A stretch of 64,000 nt of DNA from positions 4,423,001 through 4,487,000 of the forward strand of contig NZ_LR824569.1 of assembly GCF_903969135.1 (NCBI RefSeq), read 5' to 3'. This stretch comes from Chryseobacterium sp. JV274 (GTDB taxonomy: Bacteria > Bacteroidota > Bacteroidia > Flavobacteriales > Weeksellaceae). Positions 61,176-64,000 of the stretch are shown one piece after another. Within the stretch, counting starts at the first letter, position 1; each line of letters begins with the position of its first letter. The notes below the pieces were generated by a model. That model was not told the DNA's origin. It made no database searches and saw only the letters and a list, made by a program, of their open reading frames with translations. The position numbers and the translations under genes are program-made.

Positions 61176-61622
61176 ATGAAAAATATAATTAATACAGCTA
61201 AAATACAATTAAAGTGTTTCTTGCTACTATTTGTGATTGGACTATTTTTACAATCATGTGAGAAAGATGATTTGGAAATTCAGCAGAATTATCCTTTTAA
61301 GGTGTCGGTTATGCCTGTTCCTAAGGATATCGCTAAAGATGAGTATGTGGAGATCCGTATCAAAATTATTCCTGAAGGTAATTTTGCTGACACCAAATAT
61401 TATCTTCGATATTTTCAGTTTGAGGGAGCAGGAAAGCTGCAGTATTATAACACTCAACCTTACTTTCCTAATGATATTTATCCTCTTTATGAGAAAGAGT
61501 TCAGATTGTATTATACTTCAACCTCTGAAGTTTCACAATCATTTACGGTATGGTTCTCAGACAGTTTTGGAAATGAGGAGAAAATTGAATTTCAATTCAA
61601 CAACAAAAAGCTAAACGGATAA
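61176..61622 (+). CDS. traQ: Conjugative transposon lipoprotein TraQ (DUF3872)
   Basis: A 148-aa lipoprotein with signal KCFLLLFVIGLFLQSC and mature Cys at about residue 28. The DUF3872 fold follows: YPFKVSVMPVPKDIAKDEYV, EIRIKIIPEGNFADTKYYLR, YFQFEGAGKLQ. No TraP primase gene lies between traO and traQ, unlike CTnDOT. It is the last gene of the operon, followed by two hairpins. Confidence 0.88.
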   Translation: MKNIINTAKIQLKCFLLLFVIGLFLQSCEKDDLEIQQNYPFKVSVMPVPKDIAKDEYVEIRIKIIPEGNFADTKYYLRYFQFEGAGKLQYYNTQPYFPNDIYPLYEKEFRLYYTSTSEVSQSFTVWFSDSFGNEEKIEFQFNNKKLNG

Positions 61623-61701
61623 ATACTATTTCTTTAGCTTACAAATATATATTTCCACTTCAAATAAAACCATCTAATTTGAGAAGCATTGTTTAGTATT
61701 T

Positions 61702-61743
61702 GCGGAAAGATGGTTGGCCCCTAAAGGACAAGCATCTTGCCGC
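61702..61743 (+). other. Hairpin after traQ
   Basis: GCGG-A-AAGATG (61702-61712) pairs with CATCTT-G-CCGC (61733-61743), one mismatch, with a loop that can pair further (TTG..CC/GG..CAA). It precedes the terminator at 61752 and could protect the mRNA 3' end. Confidence 0.45.
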
Positions 61744-61751
61744 GACGCCAC

Positions 61752-61790
61752 AAGAATCCAGACCGGGAACCGGTTCTGGATTCTTATTTT
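61752..61790 (+). terminator. Strong terminator of the tra operon
   Basis: AAGAATCCAGA (61752-61762) pairs with TCTGGATTCTT (61775-61785), plus inner C-G pairs, followed by ATTTTT. It stands between traQ and the converging radC gene. Confidence 0.75.
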
Positions 61791-61806
61791 TAGAAATTTA
61801 AGTTTC

Positions 61807-62250
61807 TTATAAAATACCTTCATCGGAGAAAGAGAAGGAGTCGGTTGAAGTTATTATACAATGATCAAGCAGGTTAATATTTAATAGTTGGGCAGCCTCC
61901 TTTATTTTTTGTGTGATGCCTATGTCTTCGCGAGAAGGTGTAAGGTTTCCGGAAGGATGGTTATGGGCTATAATAAATGATACGGCATTACATAATAGAG
62001 CTCCCTGCATGATGATTCTGATGTCAACAAGAGAAGAGGTAATTCCAGATTCTGATATTTTTTGTATTCCTAAGACCTTGTTAGCCTGATTCATATACAT
62101 TGAGTAAAATGACTCTCTGTAGTCGATCTGATCTGCATCAAAATGTTCCCTGAAAATATCTGTAGCATCCTGGGAGTTCAGTACTTTTTTTTCAGCATTT
62201 CCTTTTCTTGTGTAGATCAATTTGATCTCATTTACGATATTATATTTCAT
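61807..62250 (-). CDS. radC: RadC-like JAB-domain protein
   Basis: A 147-aa protein with the MPN/JAB metalloprotease motif AHNHPSGNLTPSREDIGIT (His-x-His-x7-Ser-x2-Asp) and the preceding LVDIRIIMQGALLCNAVSFI. It is the short RadC form common on Bacteroidetes ICEs, without the N-terminal HhH part of chromosomal RadC. A role in DNA repair is disputed and the function is unknown. It is convergent with the tra operon. Confidence 0.88.
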   Translation of the reverse strand: MKYNIVNEIKLIYTRKGNAEKKVLNSQDATDIFREHFDADQIDYRESFYSMYMNQANKVLGIQKISESGITSSLVDIRIIMQGALLCNAVSFIIAHNHPSGNLTPSREDIGITQKIKEAAQLLNINLLDHCIITSTDSFSFSDEGIL

Positions 62251-62911
62251 TGTTATTGCTCTGAGTACGGCAGAGCCTTTTGTTTCCCGTACTTAAGTTA
62301 AAACAGCACTTATTTAAAACATCTTTGAACTGTTATGTGTCTTTTTTAGATCAAAAGCCTTTTCAATACCTTCTCCGTCCTATTTCTTAAAAGCCTTTCA
62401 GGCTTCGCTGAATATTTTTCAAAAGAAAAACCAGAAAAAAGAAAGCAGATATGAAGTGTTGACAATGAAAAAAAACAAAAGGAAACGGAATAATTGGAGG
62501 GTACCTTTAGGGAGGAAACCGTTTATGCTGTAGTCTTTTGGTTGGATTAGCAAGACGGCTGGCAACAATACCTTAGCTGCCTTTTTACCGGTTTTTTATG
62601 GAAAATGTTTCGTGTAATAGCAGTCAATAACCTGTTTTTGTATATGAAATGAATGTTTAAATTAACAATGTTGATTTTATTTGTATTTTAGTTGAATCTA
62701 AGAATGATGAATTTCTTTGCATCAATTTTCTCTTGTTGCACCTAAAAAATAAATTTAAACGTAATCACATCTTTTATAAATAAAAATTTTTTCCGCCTGA
62801 TGGTTGACGTTAAGTGTTTCGTTTGATTTTACATGTTTCAAGCGTTAGACATTTATATTTAAAAGCCAAATACATCGCATAAGTGTCTGGGTTTAATTTC
62901 AGAACAGTTGT
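62251..62911. other. Gene-free stretch between radC and the recombinase pair
   Basis: About 660 bp with no credible ORF; a 22-codon frame near 62466 (MKKNKRKRNNWRVPLGRKPF) is too short to support. The region probably holds the radC promoter and control of the downstream pair. No att-like repeat was recognised. Confidence 0.4.
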
Positions 62912-62938
62912 CCAATACTTTTATTAAAAAAGTATTGG
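62912..62938 (+). promoter_or_regulatory. 11-bp hairpin ending one base before the start codon
   Basis: CCAATACTTTT pairs perfectly with AAAAGTATTGG around a 5-nt loop, and the ATG follows at 62940. In RNA it would mask the ribosome-binding region; in DNA it could be an operator or recombinase site. Confidence 0.55.
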
Positions 62939-62939
62939 T

Positions 62940-63101
62940 ATGGAGAAGAAAGTTGAAATTAGTAACATTACCATAGAGGAGATTATCAAGATTTTTAAAG
63001 AAGAGGAGGGAATTGAATTGAGCATTGAGGAGGCGAGAGATATTTTAAGCTTTCTGACGATGCTCTTAAAAATTACCATTAAGAGTTTTTTAGAACAATA
63101 A
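62940..63101 (+). CDS. 53-aa acidic helical protein preceding the serine recombinase
   Basis: A 53-aa protein MEKKVEISNITIEEIIKIFK, then acidic EEEGIELSIEEARDILSFLT and MLLKITIKSFLEQ. It is strongly helical with amphipathic periodicity and no signal peptide. It lies 19 bp before the recombinase gene. The protein-like composition and tight linkage support coding. I recall similar small proteins before serine recombinases in Flavobacteriia. A regulatory or directionality role is possible, not shown. Confidence 0.65.
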   Translation: MEKKVEISNITIEEIIKIFKEEEGIELSIEEARDILSFLTMLLKITIKSFLEQ

Positions 63102-63120
63102 TATTTTCTAAGATTTATAT

Positions 63121-64000
63121 ATGAAAAAAGCCGATTTATATATCCGTGTGTCAACTGATGAGCAGGCAGATAAGGGATACTCGCAAAGAGATCAGGAGGA
63201 ACGATTAAAACGTTATTGTGAAAACAATAACATTAAAGTAGGTCAAATCATTTATGAAGATTACTCAGCCAAGACTTTTATCAGGCCAGAGTGGATTAAA
63301 TTACTGGATACGCTAAAGAAAAAAAGCTCAAAAACGGATCTGCTGCTTTTTACAAAATGGGATCGCTTCAGCAGGAACGCTGGCGATGCGTATCAAATGA
63401 TTAACATACTTAGGAAAATTAACGTTGAACCGCAGGCCATTGAGCAACCTTTAGATCTTTCAATTCCTGAAAATAAAATGATGCTGGCTATATATCTTGC
63501 TGCACCGGAAGTTGAAAACGACAGGCGCGCTCTGAATACTTATTATGGAATGCGCCGTGCTAAAAAAGAAGGCAGATTAATGGGGAGGGCACCTTATGGC
63601 TACGCTAACAGAATAACGGAGAACGGGAAAAAGTATGTAATCCCGAAGGAACCAGAAGCTTCCAATATGAAATGGGCATTCAATGAAATGTCCAAAGGCG
63701 TGTATTCAGCGAGCCAGATCATGGATATGATGAACAGAAAAGAAGGAAAGCCAGTTAAGATAAGTGCCTTTCTTGCAAGTTTACGCAATACCGCATATTG
63801 CGGAAAAATTTACGTGGAGCAATTCAATGAAGAGGAGGCTCATTTTGTTAAAAGTATTCATGAACCTTTGATCAGTGAAGAACTATTCGAAAAAGTTCAA
63901 TGTATAATGGATGGAAATGTGAATCCAGCCAGACCTAATGTAAAAGTACTGTCTGACGATAATTTGCCATTAAGAGGTTTCCTTGTGTGTCCGGAATGTG
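63121..64000 (+). CDS. Large serine recombinase, 3' part outside the window
   Basis: 293 codons are visible, open to the window edge. The resolvase domain begins MKKADLYIRVSTDEQADKGY with nucleophile Ser11. Arg-rich active-site motifs follow (TKWDRFSRNAGDAYQMINIL). A recombinase domain (GRAPYGYANRITENGKKYV) and the start of a zinc ribbon (GFLVCPEC) come next. This is the large-serine-recombinase architecture used for integration and excision. It could be an integrase of this element or mark a neighbouring one. The residue IYLAAPEVENDRRALN replaces the more usual AxxExxxxSxR pattern in that helix. Confidence 0.9.
   Translation, partial: MKKADLYIRVSTDEQADKGYSQRDQEERLKRYCENNNIKVGQIIYEDYSAKTFIRPEWIKLLDTLKKKSSKTDLLLFTKWDRFSRNAGDAYQMINILRKINVEPQAIEQPLDLSIPENKMMLAIYLAAPEVENDRRALNTYYGMRRAKKEGRLMGRAPYGYANRITENGKKYVIPKEPEASNMKWAFNEMSKGVYSASQIMDMMNRKEGKPVKISAFLASLRNTAYCGKIYVEQFNEEEAHFVKSIHEPLISEELFEKVQCIMDGNVNPARPNVKVLSDDNLPLRGFLVCPEC

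Noticed and set aside
61237..61614. 125-aa ORF overlapping traQ in another frame
   Set aside because: traQ has a lipoprotein signal and family pattern; the overlapping frame has no protein features.

Overview
The window looks like chromosomal DNA of a Flavobacteriia member, most likely Chryseobacterium or a close relative. The DNA is AT-rich, promoters have the Bacteroidota form (TTTG, about 19-22 bp, TAnnTTTG), and there are secreted proteins with the VGIGTxxP motif, SusC/SusD partners, RteC and a Bacteroidetes-type tra/mob set. No rRNA, tRNA or CRISPR array was seen. Genus assignment is an inference from protein style, not a database result.

Layout. (1) 1-5.6 kb: a truncated membrane-anchored protein, then an SOS-type mutagenesis cassette with a LexA-like S24 repressor divergent from dinB (Pol IV) and an accessory DnaE. 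(2) 5.6-7.1 kb: an alkB-like remnant and two small HTH genes, one ending in a 13-unit AAT microsatellite. (3) 7.2-11.3 kb: five secreted or surface proteins in one leftward array. (4) 11.3-13.3 kb: a 228-bp segment bounded by perfect 16-bp inverted repeats, carrying one outward-facing consensus promoter, next to a tyrosine recombinase. This has the architecture of an invertible phase-variation promoter that could switch between the recombinase and the surface-protein operon. (5) 13.7-17.6 kb: HTH, DUF3945 and topoisomerase III genes typical of Bacteroidetes integrative conjugative elements (ICEs). (6) 17.9-32.5 kb: a full DNA phosphorothioation system, with dndCDE rightward and an XRE regulator-dptF-dptG-dptH-membrane protein-dndB operon leftward. 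The two arms meet at a 19-bp hairpin. (7) 32.5-33.1 kb: a 30-bp perfect palindrome and a rightward promoter leading into about 300 bp with many hairpins. (8) 33.1-44.3 kb: SusC, SusD and an S9 peptidase facing a leftward operon of a small lipoprotein, a 55-aa protein, a MauE-like membrane protein and a small secreted Cys protein, with a membrane TPR-AraC regulator. (9) 44.3-62.3 kb: rteC, mobCBA, a probable oriT, traA to traQ with a DUF1016 nuclease inserted on the opposite strand, and radC. (10) 62.9-64 kb: a 53-aa protein and the N-terminal part of a large serine recombinase that runs off the end.

How the parts fit. Mob and Tra proteins would process and export the element. The Dnd/Dpt cargo would sulfur-modify host and element DNA and restrict unmodified DNA. 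The SusCD-peptidase-small-protein locus looks like a second cargo, with secreted peptides, a redox-type membrane protein, a peptidase and an outer-membrane transporter under one membrane-bound regulator. The most interesting items are the putative invertible promoter at 11784-12011, the structured region at 32502-32850, the small-protein/SusCD locus, and the extra membrane protein in the dpt operon. Element ends could not be fixed from the sequence.
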